The translations under genes and the position numbers were made by a program. A stretch of DNA of 52,134 nucleotides, taken from positions 1-52,134 of the forward strand of contig QHXN01000060.1 of NCBI GenBank assembly GCA_003222975.1, in the 5' to 3' direction. Below are positions 25,969 to 35,107 of the stretch, piece after piece. Source of the stretch: Acidobacteriota bacterium (GTDB taxonomy: Bacteria; Acidobacteriota; Blastocatellia; Pyrinomonadales; Pyrinomonadaceae). A model generated the notes under the pieces. It made no database searches and had not been told where the DNA came from. It saw nothing but the letters and a program-made list of their open reading frames with translations. The number at the start of each line of letters is the position of its first letter. Within the stretch, counting starts at the first letter, position 1.

Positions 25969-27920
25969 AGGCGGACGCGGCTGGACAACTCACGACCGAC
26001 GCGCAGACGACTGCGAGCGTCCCATCGTCTGCAAGTGAGCAGGCGGGCGTCGCGTCTGCGCGCGCGGCTCTCCCGCCCGACGAGCCGGCGACTCTGGTCG
26101 AGGTTGTCGAGCGCGCGATGCGCGTCCACGCGCGCGAAGGCGTGCTCAACTACAAGCGCGAAGGTGCGTGGCGCTCGATCTCTTCCGCGGAGTTCGCGCG
26201 GCGCGCGCGCTGCGTCGCGCTCGGCCTCCACGCGCTCGGCCTCGCGCGCGGCGACCGCGCGGCGATCCTCTCGGAGAACTCGCCCGAATGGGTCTTGGCC
26301 GACGTGGGCTGTCAGTTCGCGGGCGTGGTCAGCGTGCCCATCTACCCGACGCTCGCCCCGCCGCAGGTTCGCTACATCCTCGAAGACTCCGGCGCTGTCG
26401 TCCTCTTCATACAAAACTGCGAAGCCTACGAGCGCGTCCGCGAGTCTCTGGCCGGCTGCGCCGCGCTGCGTCACATTATTTTCCTGACGGGCGAGGCGAC
26501 CGCGGGCGAAGAAGACGCCCTGACGTTTGGCGGACTCGAAGACGTGGGCCGCGCGCTCGAAGGCGAGCGCCCGCGTCTCGGCGACGAACTCGCGCGCGCC
26601 GTCCGCGCCGAAGACCTGACGACGATCATCTACACTTCGGGGACGACGGGCGAGCCGAAAGGCGTCATGCTCACGCACGCGAACGTCGTCTCGAATTTAA
26701 TTGACACGTCGGCGCGCCTCGCCTTCCGCCCCCAAGACACGATGCTCTCGGTGCTGCCGCTCTCGCACATCTACGAGCGCGGCGCGATGTACATGTACCT
26801 GCACCACGGCGCGGAGGTCTTCTTCGCCGAGTCGGTCGAGAAGGTCGGCGACAACATGCGCGAGGTCAGGCCCACGGTCGTCACCGCCGTGCCGCGCCTC
26901 TACGAAAAAATCTTCGCGCGCATCGAGGAGCGGGCGGCGGGCGGCAGGGTCAAGGCGGCCATGCTCGCGTGGGCCGTCGGCGTGGCGAAGCGGCATGCGC
27001 GCCACGCCGTCGGGAAGCGGCGCGTGCCCCCGCTTCTGGCGGCGCAACACCGGCTCGCGTCGCGGCTCGTCTTCTCGAAGTGGCGCGCGGGGCTGGGCGG
27101 TCGGATACGCCTCTTCACGGCGGGCGGCGCGGCGCTCCCCGAAGAGATCGGCCTCATCTTCTACGGCGCGGGCCTCCCCATCGTCGAGGGCTACGGGCTG
27201 ACGGAGACCTCGCCGGTCATCGCCGTCAACGACCCCGACGACAACCGCGTCGGCACAGTGGGCCGCCCCATCCGCAACGTCGCCGTCCGCACAGCCTCCG
27301 ACGGCGAGATCGAGACGCGCGGCCCCAACGTCATGCTCGGCTACTACAACAAGCCCGAAGCGACGCGCGAGGTCTTCACCGCGGACGGCTGGTTCAAGAC
27401 CGGCGACATCGGCGCGCTCGACGCGGAAGGATTCTTGCGCATCACCGACCGCAAGAAGGATCTGTTCAAGACTTCGGGCGGCAAGTACGTCGCCCCGCAA
27501 GCCCTGGAGCAGCGCATCAAGCGCTCGCGCTTCGTCAACCAGGTCGTCTTGGTCGGCGACGGTCGCAAGTTCCCCGCCGCCCTCATCGTCCCCGACTGGG
27601 AGATGCTGCGCTCCTACGCCCAACTGAAAGGTCTCGACCTCCAAACCCCCGCGGAGTTCTGCCGCCACCCGCGCGTCCTCGACCTCTTCCGGCGGCAGGT
27701 GGACTCGCTCACCCAAGACCTCTCCCGCTTCGAGAAAGTTAAGCGCGTCGCCCTCATTGAACACGAACTCACCGTCGAGGGCGGCGAACTCACGCCCACG
27801 CTTAAAGTCAAACGCCGCGTCATCGCCGAGAAGTACCGTGAAGTGATCGAAAGGATTTACGCCGAGGCGGAGACGGAAGCCCGACCAGAGCAAGGCAGAA
27901 GGCAGAAGGCGGAAGGATGA
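25965..27920 (+). CDS. fadD: Long-chain acyl-CoA synthetase (AMP-forming)
   Basis: A 651-residue ANL-superfamily enzyme that activates fatty acids with ATP and CoA. The P-loop YTSGTTGEPKGVMLTHAN, the gate region GYGLTETSPVIAVN and the hinge/A8 region GWFKTGDIGALDAEGFLRITDRKKDLFKTSGGKYVAP are all present; overall order and length fit the FAA1-type long-chain group. It starts by GTGA overlap after the FadR-like gene. Its last nine residues (QGRRQKAEG) and its stop codon are supplied by hairpin 9 and are identical to the tail of the converging hydrolase. Substrate chain length is unknown. Confidence 0.9.
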   Translation: MKADAAGQLTTDAQTTASVPSSASEQAGVASARAALPPDEPATLVEVVERAMRVHAREGVLNYKREGAWRSISSAEFARRARCVALGLHALGLARGDRAAILSENSPEWVLADVGCQFAGVVSVPIYPTLAPPQVRYILEDSGAVVLFIQNCEAYERVRESLAGCAALRHIIFLTGEATAGEEDALTFGGLEDVGRALEGERPRLGDELARAVRAEDLTTIIYTSGTTGEPKGVMLTHANVVSNLIDTSARLAFRPQDTMLSVLPLSHIYERGAMYMYLHHGAEVFFAESVEKVGDNMREVRPTVVTAVPRLYEKIFARIEERAAGGRVKAAMLAWAVGVAKRHARHAVGKRRVPPLLAAQHRLASRLVFSKWRAGLGGRIRLFTAGGAALPEEIGLIFYGAGLPIVEGYGLTETSPVIAVNDPDDNRVGTVGRPIRNVAVRTASDGEIETRGPNVMLGYYNKPEATREVFTADGWFKTGDIGALDAEGFLRITDRKKDLFKTSGGKYVAPQALEQRIKRSRFVNQVVLVGDGRKFPAALIVPDWEMLRSYAQLKGLDLQTPAEFCRHPRVLDLFRRQVDSLTQDLSRFEKVKRVALIEHELTVEGGELTPTLKVKRRVIAEKYREVIERIYAEAETEARPEQGRRQKAEG

Positions 27921-27982
27921 AGTGAAAGCAGATTCCCGACAGCAGAGCTTTCATCCTTCTGCCTTCTGCCTTCTGCCTTGCT
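27889..27982. repeat. Heptamer hairpin 9 (word GCAGAAG), shared by two converging genes
   Basis: 32 of 33 arm positions pair (arms with AAGGCAGAAGGCAGAAGG). The stop codon TGA of the acyl-CoA synthetase gene lies in the left arm and the TGA of the opposite hydrolase gene lies in the right arm. Confidence 0.95.
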
Positions 27983-28631
27983 TTAGCATCTCCTCCGCCC
28001 ACCCCGCGACGACGCGCCGCAACTCTTCCAACTGTTCGTCGAAGAAGTGGCCCGCGCCGGGGATGATGCGGACTCGAACCTGTGCTTCCGTGGGCAGGCG
28101 CGCGGCCAGCGCGCGCAGGTCGGCGACCGAGCCGAACTCGTCGCGCTCGCCGTGAACAAAGAGGAGCGGCTTGCGGCACTCCGAGAGGAACGAGAAGTCG
28201 TAGTCGCGCTCCCTGATGCTGACGGGCGTGCCGATGCCGATGAGGTAGCGAACGCGCGCGTCGCGCGTGCCGACTTCGAGGCCGACGCGCGCGCCGAAGG
28301 AGAAGCCGGCGAGGAAGACGGGCAGGCCGGGGTAGTTCGCGCTCATGTAGTCGAGGGCGAGCGAAGCGTCTTCCTGCTCGCCGCCTTGCGCGCCGGTGTG
28401 CTCGCCCGTGGAGAGGCCGACTCCGCGGAAGTTGATGCGGAGCGTCGTCGCGCCGGCGTCGGCGAGGGCGCGCGCGGCGCGGAAGACCACCTTGTTGTGC
28501 ATCGTCCCGCCGTGCAGGGGGTGCGGGTGCAGGACGAGCGCGACGCCGCGACGCGCGCCACTCGGCTCTTTCAAGATGGCCTCGACGCGCCCATGCGGGG
28601 CGGGGATGAAGAGGTTGCCAGCCGGGTACAT
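27951..28631 (-). CDS. Alpha/beta hydrolase (dienelactone-hydrolase-like, COG2945 type)
   Basis: A 226-residue cytoplasmic hydrolase. LVLHPHPLHGGTMHNKVV is the conserved HPHP entry of this family, GFSFGARVGLEV holds the nucleophile serine, and late FVHGERDEFG and GAGHFFDEQL supply the acid and histidine. The family is called alpha/beta superfamily esterase with unknown substrate. It converges on the acyl-CoA synthetase gene and ends in the same QGRRQKAEG peptide because both share hairpin 9. Confidence 0.85.
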   Translation of the reverse strand: MYPAGNLFIPAPHGRVEAILKEPSGARRGVALVLHPHPLHGGTMHNKVVFRAARALADAGATTLRINFRGVGLSTGEHTGAQGGEQEDASLALDYMSANYPGLPVFLAGFSFGARVGLEVGTRDARVRYLIGIGTPVSIRERDYDFSFLSECRKPLLFVHGERDEFGSVADLRALAARLPTEAQVRVRIIPGAGHFFDEQLEELRRVVAGWAEEMLKQGRRQKAEG

Positions 28632-28632
28632 G

Positions 28633-28742
28633 GAGGTCAGAGGTTAGAGGTTAGAGGCTAGTGAAAGCAACCGAGCGCGGAAGTTTTTAACCGCCGCGCC
28701 TGGCTTTTTCACTGGCCTCCGACCTCTAACCTCTGACCTCTA
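28633..28742. repeat. Heptamer hairpin 10 (word GAGGTTA)
   Basis: Words GAGGTCA, GAGGTTA, GAGGTTA, GAGGCTA pair with the inverted copies at 31 of 34 positions; the loop is about 34 bases. It lies between the divergent starts of the hydrolase and histidine kinase genes. Confidence 0.85.
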
Positions 28743-28746
28743 AATC

Positions 28747-28776
28747 TTGACTTGCCGCGCCGAAAAGCAGTAGCTT
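28747..28776 (+). promoter_or_regulatory. Putative promoter of the hybrid histidine kinase
   Basis: TTGACT, 18-base spacer, TAGCTT; the -35 flank TTGACTTGCCGCG matches the DUF1624 promoter. It predicts a leader of about 250 bases, in which a small hairpin (GTAGCTTG against CAAGCAACTAC) occurs at the start and nothing else is recognised up to the start codon. Confidence 0.45.
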
Positions 28777-29032
28777 GTGGCTGCAAGCAACTACAGCAGA
28801 AATCTTTGTCACGGCGTCCGCGTTTTTCCGGCAAGTCGGCAGGCCGAAAGCTTTCAAAGAGAAGTTCGCACGTCCTCGCGGAGCCGGCGTCCGGCCCCGC
28901 GGCCCGCACACTTTGGACTCATCCGAACCGGTTCGTTGAACGGCGCTGCCTGGCGCGCCACCTGCGCCGCGCGAGGCCGCCGGCTGGAAGTAGTCACGCC
29001 CCGCACGCAACGGAGCAAGCAAAGGGAGAGCG

Positions 29033-31846
29033 ATGCCCGACCCCCGTCCCCGCAGTCCCCACGGCGCTCAGACAATCAATCAACGGTGGAACAAGTCCGC
29101 GTGGGCGCGCTACGGGCTGGCGGTCGCGTCGGTCGCGTCGGCGGCGCTTTTAACCGCCGCGCTGCGCCTCGCGGCCAGCGCGCAGAATGCGCGCGTCCTC
29201 TTCGCCTTCTTTTACGTGGCCGTCTTCGTCGCCGTGTGGTTCAGCGGGCGCGGGCCGGGGCTGTTCTCCGTCGCCCTCTCCGTGGCGGTCGCCGACCTCT
29301 TCTTCCTCCCCTCCGGCCTCTTCGCGCCCGACCTCTCCGGCCTCCTGCCGAACGTCTTCTTCGTCGGCATCTCGCTCCTCGCCGTCCTTCTCATCGAGCG
29401 CAGCCGCCGCGCCGAAACGGAGGCGCGCCTGAGCCGCGAGTCGCTGGAGACTACGCTCAAGAGCATCGGCGACGCCGTCATCTCGACGGACGCAACGGGG
29501 CGCGTCGAGTTCATGAACCCGGTGGCCGAGCGTCTGACCGGCTGGCCGCTCGCGGAAGCAAAGGGCCGCCCGCTCGCCGAGGTCTTCCCCGTAGTCAACG
29601 AGGAGACGCGCGCCGCGGTCGAAAGTCCGGTCGAGAAGGTCTTGCGCGAGGGCAAGGTCGTCGGCCTCGCCAACCACACCGTCCTCCTCGCGCGTGGCGG
29701 CGCGGAAGTCCCCGTTGACGACAGCGGCGCTCCCATCCGCGACGAGCAGGGGCGCGTGACGGGCGTCGTCCTCGTCTTCCACGACATCGGCGAGCGGCGC
29801 AAGGCCGAAGGGGAGCGCGCGATGCTGGCCGCCCTCGTCGAGTCGTCCGACGACGCGATCCTCTCGAAGACGCTCGACGGCATCGTCACAAGTTGGAACC
29901 GGGCCGCCGAGCGGATGTACGGCTACGCGGAGGAGGCGGCGGTGGGCCGCCACATCTCGTTCGTCGTCCCGCCGGAGCTGTCGGGCGAGCTTCAGGAGAT
30001 CATGGCGCGGCTCAGGCGCGGCGAGCGCGTCGAGCGCCTGGAGACGGTGCGCGTGCGCAAGGACGGCCAGCGCCGCGACGTGTCGGTCACGGTCTCGCCC
30101 GTCCGCAACTCGTCGGGCCGACTCGTCGGCGCTTCGACCATCGCGCGCGACATCACCGAGCAGAAGCGCGCGCAGGAGCGTCTGCGCTTCATCGCCGAGG
30201 CGGGCCGCGTCCTCGCCTCCACGCTCGACTACGAGACGACGCTCGAACAGATGGTGCGACTCGCCGTCGCCGCGCTCGCCGACTACTGCATTATTGATCT
30301 GGTCGAAGACGATGGTCGCGTCCGCCGCGTCGCGGCCTCACACCGAGACCCCGCGCGGCAGCAGCTCGTCGAGCGGCTGCGCGAGTACCCGCCCGACCCT
30401 TCGCACACGGGCGGCGTCGCGAAAGTCCTGCGCACGGGGCAACCGGAAGTTGTCGGCGACATGCCCGACGAAGTCCTCAGCTCGCTCGTCCGCGACGAAG
30501 AGCACTTGCGAGTCGCGCGCGAACTCGGCGTGAAGTCCATACTGATCGTCCCGCTCTCCGCGCGCGAGCGCACCATCGGCGCGCTCACCTTCGTCTCGTC
30601 CCGCTCTCCGCACGAGTACACGCCCGACGACGTGGCCTACGCGCAGGAGATCGCGGCGCGCGCCGCCCTCGCCATCGAGAACGCACGCCTCTACAGCCGC
30701 GCGCAGGAGGTCAACCGCGTGAAGGACGAGTTTCTCGCCACGCTCTCTCACGAGTTGCGGACGCCGCTCACGCCCATCATCGGCTGGGCCAACATGATCC
30801 GCTCCGGCCAGCTTGGGGCGGCGGAAGCCGAGACGGGCCTCCGCGTTATCGAGAAGAACTCGCACGCGCTCTCGCGCCTCATCAACGACCTGCTCGACAT
30901 GTCCTCGATCCTCTCCGGCAAGATGAGGATCGAGCGCGCCCACGTGGAGCTGGGCGCGGTCGTGCGCGAGGCGGTCGAGACCGTCCGCACGCAGGCCGCT
31001 GCGCGCTCCGTCGCGCTCGAAGTCGAGACGGGCGGCCTCGCGCCCGCGGTGGTCAGCGGCGACCGCACGCGGCTCATCCAAATCTTCTGGAACCTCCTCA
31101 ACAACGCCGTGAAGTTCTCGCCCAAGGGCGGGCGCGTGCGCGTGCGCGTGGCGTCGGAGGACGGCTCGGCGCGCGTCCGGGTGGAGGACGAGGGCGAGGG
31201 GATCGCGCCGGAGTTCCTGCCACACATCTTCGAGCGCTTCCGGCAGGCCGACATGGGCACGACGCGCCAGCACGGCGGCCTCGGCCTCGGCCTCGCGCTC
31301 GTCAAGAGTCTCGTCGAGGCGCACGGCGGGCGGGTAGAGGCGGCGAGCGGCGGCGAGGGGCGCGGCAGCCGCTTCACCGTCACACTGCCCACCGTGCGGG
31401 CCGAGCCGGAGCGGAGCGCATCGGGCGAGTTGAATCCGGAAGGCTTGGAGACGTGCGCGGAAGAGGTGTGCCGCGTCCTCGTCGTCGAGGACGCGCGCGA
31501 CACGCTCGAAATGCTGCGGGTCGCCTTCGCCGCGCGCGGCTATGTCGCCACGGCCTGCGAAAGCCCGGAGGAGGCGCTGCGCGTTGCCGAGTCCGCGCCG
31601 TTTGATATAATCGTCTCAGACATCGGTCTCCCACGAATTGACGGTTACGAGTTGCTCGAACGGCTGCGCCAACTGCCGCACCTGCGCGAAGTCCCGGCGC
31701 TGGCGCTGACGGGCTACGCCGCGCCGAAGGACGCCGAGGCCGCGCTCGCCGCGGGCTTCGACGCGCACGTCCCGAAACCCGTTGACCTGTCCGCGCTCGC
31801 CGAGCAGGTCGTGCGGCTTCTCAAGCGGAAGCAGGAGAATTTTTGA
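29033..31846 (+). CDS. Membrane hybrid sensor histidine kinase (DUF4118-PAS-PAS-GAF-HisKA-HATPase-REC)
   Basis: A 937-residue signalling protein. Residues ~25-122 are four helices of the DUF4118/KdpD-like membrane domain, with FFYVAVFVAVWFSGRGPGLF typical. PAS domains occupy ~137-255 and ~262-380, a GAF domain ~395-540. The phospho-accepting H573 is in SHELRTPLTPIIGW; the ATPase domain has NLLNNAVKFS and GLGLGLALVKSLVEAHGG. A C-terminal receiver carries D863 in IIVSDIGLPRIDGYE and the conserved KP. The kinase can pass phosphate to its own receiver and probably to the single-receiver protein encoded next. Ribosome binding site GGGAG precedes the ATG. Its last codons and stop lie at the edge of hairpin 11. 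Confidence 0.92.
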   Translation: MPDPRPRSPHGAQTINQRWNKSAWARYGLAVASVASAALLTAALRLAASAQNARVLFAFFYVAVFVAVWFSGRGPGLFSVALSVAVADLFFLPSGLFAPDLSGLLPNVFFVGISLLAVLLIERSRRAETEARLSRESLETTLKSIGDAVISTDATGRVEFMNPVAERLTGWPLAEAKGRPLAEVFPVVNEETRAAVESPVEKVLREGKVVGLANHTVLLARGGAEVPVDDSGAPIRDEQGRVTGVVLVFHDIGERRKAEGERAMLAALVESSDDAILSKTLDGIVTSWNRAAERMYGYAEEAAVGRHISFVVPPELSGELQEIMARLRRGERVERLETVRVRKDGQRRDVSVTVSPVRNSSGRLVGASTIARDITEQKRAQERLRFIAEAGRVLASTLDYETTLEQMVRLAVAALADYCIIDLVEDDGRVRRVAASHRDPARQQLVERLREYPPDPSHTGGVAKVLRTGQPEVVGDMPDEVLSSLVRDEEHLRVARELGVKSILIVPLSARERTIGALTFVSSRSPHEYTPDDVAYAQEIAARAALAIENARLYSRAQEVNRVKDEFLATLSHELRTPLTPIIGWANMIRSGQLGAAEAETGLRVIEKNSHALSRLINDLLDMSSILSGKMRIERAHVELGAVVREAVETVRTQAAARSVALEVETGGLAPAVVSGDRTRLIQIFWNLLNNAVKFSPKGGRVRVRVASEDGSARVRVEDEGEGIAPEFLPHIFERFRQADMGTTRQHGGLGLGLALVKSLVEAHGGRVEAASGGEGRGSRFTVTLPTVRAEPERSASGELNPEGLETCAEEVCRVLVVEDARDTLEMLRVAFAARGYVATACESPEEALRVAESAPFDIIVSDIGLPRIDGYELLERLRQLPHLREVPALALTGYAAPKDAEAALAAGFDAHVPKPVDLSALAEQVVRLLKRKQENF

Positions 31847-32033
31847 TTTTAGATTTTTGATTTGCGATTTGAGAGCCGCCGGCACTCGGCTTACCTAAAA
31901 CCTTCGCGCCTTCGCGAGTCCTTTGCGCCTTTGCGGTTAAGAAAGTCTCTCTTAACCGCGAAGGGCGCAAAGGAGTTTTAAGCCGAAAGCCGAAAGTTTA
32001 AATCAAAAATCGCAAATCAAAAATCTAAAATTC
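31837..32033. repeat. Heptamer hairpin 11 with a second hairpin nested inside
   Basis: The outer arms are AT-rich words GATTTTA, GATTTTT, GATTTGC, pairing perfectly for 25 bases. Inside, CTTTGCGCCTTTGCGGTTAAG pairs with its inverted copy with one insertion, forming a second, unrelated long hairpin (31921-31972). The kinase stop codon touches the left arm. Confidence 0.9.
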
Positions 32034-32078
32034 AGAATGAGGGCAGTGGTTTCCGGCCCGACGCCGGGGGTAAACAAA

Positions 32079-32585
32079 ATGACGTTCCCGACAGAAACGA
32101 ACCGCAGCGACGCGCCCCGGCGCGGGCCGCGACAGACGCCCCGGCGCACGTCCGGCCACGCTGTCGGCGAGGCCGACGACAGCACGCCCGCCGCGCGGGG
32201 CGACTCCGAATTGAAGAAGTGCAAGACGCGCGCGCTCGTCGTTGACGACTCGCCCGACGTGACCGAGATGCTCGCGATGATGATGCGCTTCGCGGGCTAC
32301 GAGGTGGCGACCGCGCTCTCGGCCCCCGAAGCCTTCGACGCGGCGCGGCGCGAGCGCTTCGACGTGGTCGTCTCGGACATCGGCATGCCGGGGATGAACG
32401 GCTACCAGCTCGCCGAGGCCCTGCGCGCGCTCCCCGAATACGCGCACGTCCCGCTCGTCGCCGTCACCGGCTTCACCATGTTCGACGACCGCGAGCGGGC
32501 GCACGCCTCCGGCTTCGACGGCTTCCTCACCAAACCCATCCGCCCCTCCGACCTCCTCGACATCGTGAAGCGCCTCTGTGGTTAA
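32079..32585 (+). CDS. Single-domain response regulator (CheY-like)
   Basis: A 168-residue protein: ~50 disordered basic residues, then one receiver domain (ALVVDDSPDVTEMLAMMM). The phosphorylation site is D in VVVSDIGMPGMNG, and T in AVTGF and K in FLTKPIRP complete the active site. No output domain. It follows the hybrid kinase and is its likely partner. The ATG at MTFPTET was chosen; an earlier ATG is inside the repeat. Its TAA stop lies in the start of hairpin 12. Confidence 0.85.
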   Translation: MTFPTETNRSDAPRRGPRQTPRRTSGHAVGEADDSTPAARGDSELKKCKTRALVVDDSPDVTEMLAMMMRFAGYEVATALSAPEAFDAARRERFDVVVSDIGMPGMNGYQLAEALRALPEYAHVPLVAVTGFTMFDDRERAHASGFDGFLTKPIRPSDLLDIVKRLCG

Positions 32586-32741
32586 AGGATGAAGGACGAG
32601 CAGACGAGCAGACGGGGAGACAGGGAGACAGGGTGAGATGGAGGCCGCACGCGCGGAGTACATCGCGACATTCTCCCTGTCTCCCCGTCTCTTAGTCTCC
32701 CCTTCTCCCCCGTCCGTCCTCATCCTTCATCCTTGCTTTAA
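32582..32741. repeat. Heptamer/octamer hairpin 12
   Basis: The outer arms are TTAAAG...GGATGAAGGA against TCCTTCATCC...CTTTAA; the inner arms share GACGGGGAGACAGGGAGA exactly. The words overlap those of hairpin 3. It fills the gap between the receiver gene and the membrane protein gene. Confidence 0.85.
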
Positions 32742-32832
32742 GGCGCGTGCCCGTTCATGTTATTTTCATTGACTCGATTCGAGCGCCGTGGATTCTTCAG
32801 GGCACAACCGCGCGGGAGAGACGACGAAGGTC

Positions 32833-34662
32833 ATGGAGAACATCAGCACAGGCGGGGGCGTGCCCGCCGGAGAGGTTGGGGTCGCGGTCAGGCCCGCGCG
32901 GCGTCGGAGTCTGGCGGCGGTGCTCAAGAGCCGAGGGGTTCTGCTGGTGGCGGGCGCGCTCCTGATCGGCGCGGTCTTCTGGTACTTGCAGTTCTCGACC
33001 GCCTCGATCTGCTGCGGCGACTACGACGCCTACTACCACTTCCGCTGGAGCCAGATGCTCTGGCAGGGGATTCGCACCGGCCACTTTCCCCCCTCGTTCG
33101 ACGCGCTGCCGCTCACCACGCTCAACCCGAAGGACTACGTTGACCACCACCTCCTCTTCCACGTCCTACAGATTCCCTTCACTTGGTTCCGAGACTTCCA
33201 GACCGGCGCGAAGATCGGTACGTGGCTCTTCGCCTGCCTCGCCGTCTTCTCGTGCTACTGGCTCGTCATCCGCAGCCGCCTCAGCTACCCGCTCGTCTGG
33301 CTCGTCGCCATCATCGGCAGCGCCGCGCCCTTCCTCTACCGCATGAACATGGGCAAGGCGATGAGCATCTCCATTGTCCTGCTCGTCCTTGGCATACACT
33401 TTCTGTTTGAGCGCAAGTACGTCTGGCTCCTGCCGCTCGCCTTCCTGTTCGCGCTCACATACGACATGGTCTTCCTGCTCTGCGCGGCGGCGCTCTTCTG
33501 GCTCTTCGTGACCGTGTGGCAGGAGCGCACACTCAACCGCGAGGTCGTGCGGGCGCTCGTCGCGGTCGGCCTGGTGCTGGCGGGAACGGCGCTCGGCTTC
33601 GTCATCAACCCGTACTTCCCACACAACATTCAACTGCTCTACGAACACCTCGTCATCAAGGTCAGGGCCGGAGACTTCACGACCTCAGTCGGCTCGGAGT
33701 GGTATCCCTACACCACCTGGGAGTTCCTGGGTAACTGCGGCGTCGCGCTCGCGGCGATGGCCGCGGGCTACATCGCTTTCAGGAATTCGGCGAAGGAGGG
33801 GCAGCGCCGGGCCTTCTTCCTCCTGCTCTTCTCGACGCTCTTGATGGTCGTCAACGCGCGCTGGCGTCGCTTCGCGGAATACTTCCCGCCCTTCGCAGTC
33901 CTCTTCGCCGCCTTCGCCCTCGAACCGCTCGTCCGACGCGCGCGCGAGCGCTTCACCGCGCGCGAACCCGCCGAGTCGGATGGCACGACGAACGAAGGAG
34001 CGCCGACCGGCGAGACGGGCGCGACCGACGACGCGCGAACGCCCGCGCCGGCGAGGGTCGAGCGAGCGCGCGCGTGGGAGTTCGTGCTCGTCGGCACGGC
34101 CTTCGTGCTGCTGGCCGCGCCGTTGGTCTGGTACGCGCGCGTCACCTCGCAGGACATCGCCGGGATGGCCGCGCCCGACTCCTACCGCGGCGGCATGGAG
34201 TGGCTCGGCAAGAACGCCGACAAAGGCGAGCTGATTTTTAACACCGACTGGGACGACTTCCCCAAGCTCTTCTTCTACAACCCCGACTTCGCCTACGTCT
34301 CCGGCCTCGACCCGACCTACCTGCTCGACCGCGACCGGAGGCTGTTCGAGCTGCACGCCAAAATCACCATCGGCAAAGACCTCAAGGACGACGAGATCGC
34401 CAACCTCGGCCCGCTCATCCGCGACAACTTCTGCGTCGGCGAGGGCGAACACAAACGCTGCGCCCGCTACACCTTCTCAGACCACGAGCACCAGGACTTC
34501 TACAACAACGCCCTCGACAGCGGCTGGTTCGACGAGGTCTATCACGACGACGACTGCTCCATCCTCCGCATGCGCGACCAGAAGGGCACGCCCCCGCCCG
34601 ACAACTCGCCCCCCGACGAACAAGGGGACGACTCCGACGAAGACGACTCACAAGGCAACTAG
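32833..34662 (+). CDS. Large GT-C-like membrane protein (STT3/AglB-like region)
   Basis: A 609-residue protein with about eleven helices and a C-terminal extracytoplasmic domain of ~180 residues. ICCGDYDAYYHFRWSQML in the first outer loop resembles the acidic DxYYH-R motif of oligosaccharyltransferases and related GT-C enzymes, and SDWDDFPKLFFYNPDF-like text opens the soluble domain. The tail is acidic (SPPDEQGDDSDEDD). Activity is inferred from this fold pattern only. The upstream GTG is less likely than the ATG at MENISTG. The stop overlaps the arsC stop in a shared CTAG. Confidence 0.6.
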   Translation: MENISTGGGVPAGEVGVAVRPARRRSLAAVLKSRGVLLVAGALLIGAVFWYLQFSTASICCGDYDAYYHFRWSQMLWQGIRTGHFPPSFDALPLTTLNPKDYVDHHLLFHVLQIPFTWFRDFQTGAKIGTWLFACLAVFSCYWLVIRSRLSYPLVWLVAIIGSAAPFLYRMNMGKAMSISIVLLVLGIHFLFERKYVWLLPLAFLFALTYDMVFLLCAAALFWLFVTVWQERTLNREVVRALVAVGLVLAGTALGFVINPYFPHNIQLLYEHLVIKVRAGDFTTSVGSEWYPYTTWEFLGNCGVALAAMAAGYIAFRNSAKEGQRRAFFLLLFSTLLMVVNARWRRFAEYFPPFAVLFAAFALEPLVRRARERFTAREPAESDGTTNEGAPTGETGATDDARTPAPARVERARAWEFVLVGTAFVLLAAPLVWYARVTSQDIAGMAAPDSYRGGMEWLGKNADKGELIFNTDWDDFPKLFFYNPDFAYVSGLDPTYLLDRDRRLFELHAKITIGKDLKDDEIANLGPLIRDNFCVGEGEHKRCARYTFSDHEHQDFYNNALDSGWFDEVYHDDDCSILRMRDQKGTPPPDNSPPDEQGDDSDEDDSQGN

Positions 34663-35081
34663 CTGACCGCCGCCGCCCACTCGCGCAGACGCGCGCCGAT
34701 CTCGTCGCGCACGCGTCGGAAGACCGCCAGGCGCTCCGGCCATTCGCCCGCGGCCCCCGCAGGGTCGTCGAAGCTCCAGTGGACGCGGGTTGTGCGGCCC
34801 GGAAAGACCGGACACTCCTCGCGCGCGTTGTCGCAGACCGTGATGACGTAGTCGAACTCGCGCCCCGTGAACTCGTCCACGGATTTCGAGTGTTGCTGGC
34901 CGATGTCTATGCCGACCTCGCGCATCGCCTCGACCGCTTCGGGTCGCACGTTGCTGGGCCGCGTCCCCGCGCTAAAAACCTTGAAGCGCCCGCCGCCCAG
35001 CTCACGCAGAAGTCCCTCGGCCATCTGGCTGCGCGCGGAGTTCCCCGTGCAGAGAATCAAGACCCGCTTCTTATCGCCCAT
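34659..35081 (-). CDS. arsC: Arsenate reductase, thioredoxin-coupled (ArsC)
   Basis: A 140-residue enzyme of the low-molecular-weight phosphatase fold. The catalytic loop C11-T-G-N-S-A-R17-S and the redox pair C83 and C90 (VCDNAREECPVFPG) are the three cysteines of the thioredoxin-dependent class, at nearly the positions known from Staphylococcus ArsC; D107 (FDDPA) is the general acid. It reduces arsenate to arsenite in the cytoplasm. It is the last gene of the arsI-aquaporin-arsC operon. Confidence 0.93.
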   Translation of the reverse strand: MGDKKRVLILCTGNSARSQMAEGLLRELGGGRFKVFSAGTRPSNVRPEAVEAMREVGIDIGQQHSKSVDEFTGREFDYVITVCDNAREECPVFPGRTTRVHWSFDDPAGAAGEWPERLAVFRRVRDEIGARLREWAAAVS

Positions 35082-35107
35082 ACTCTTCCCCTTCGTCGTT
35101 CACCCGC

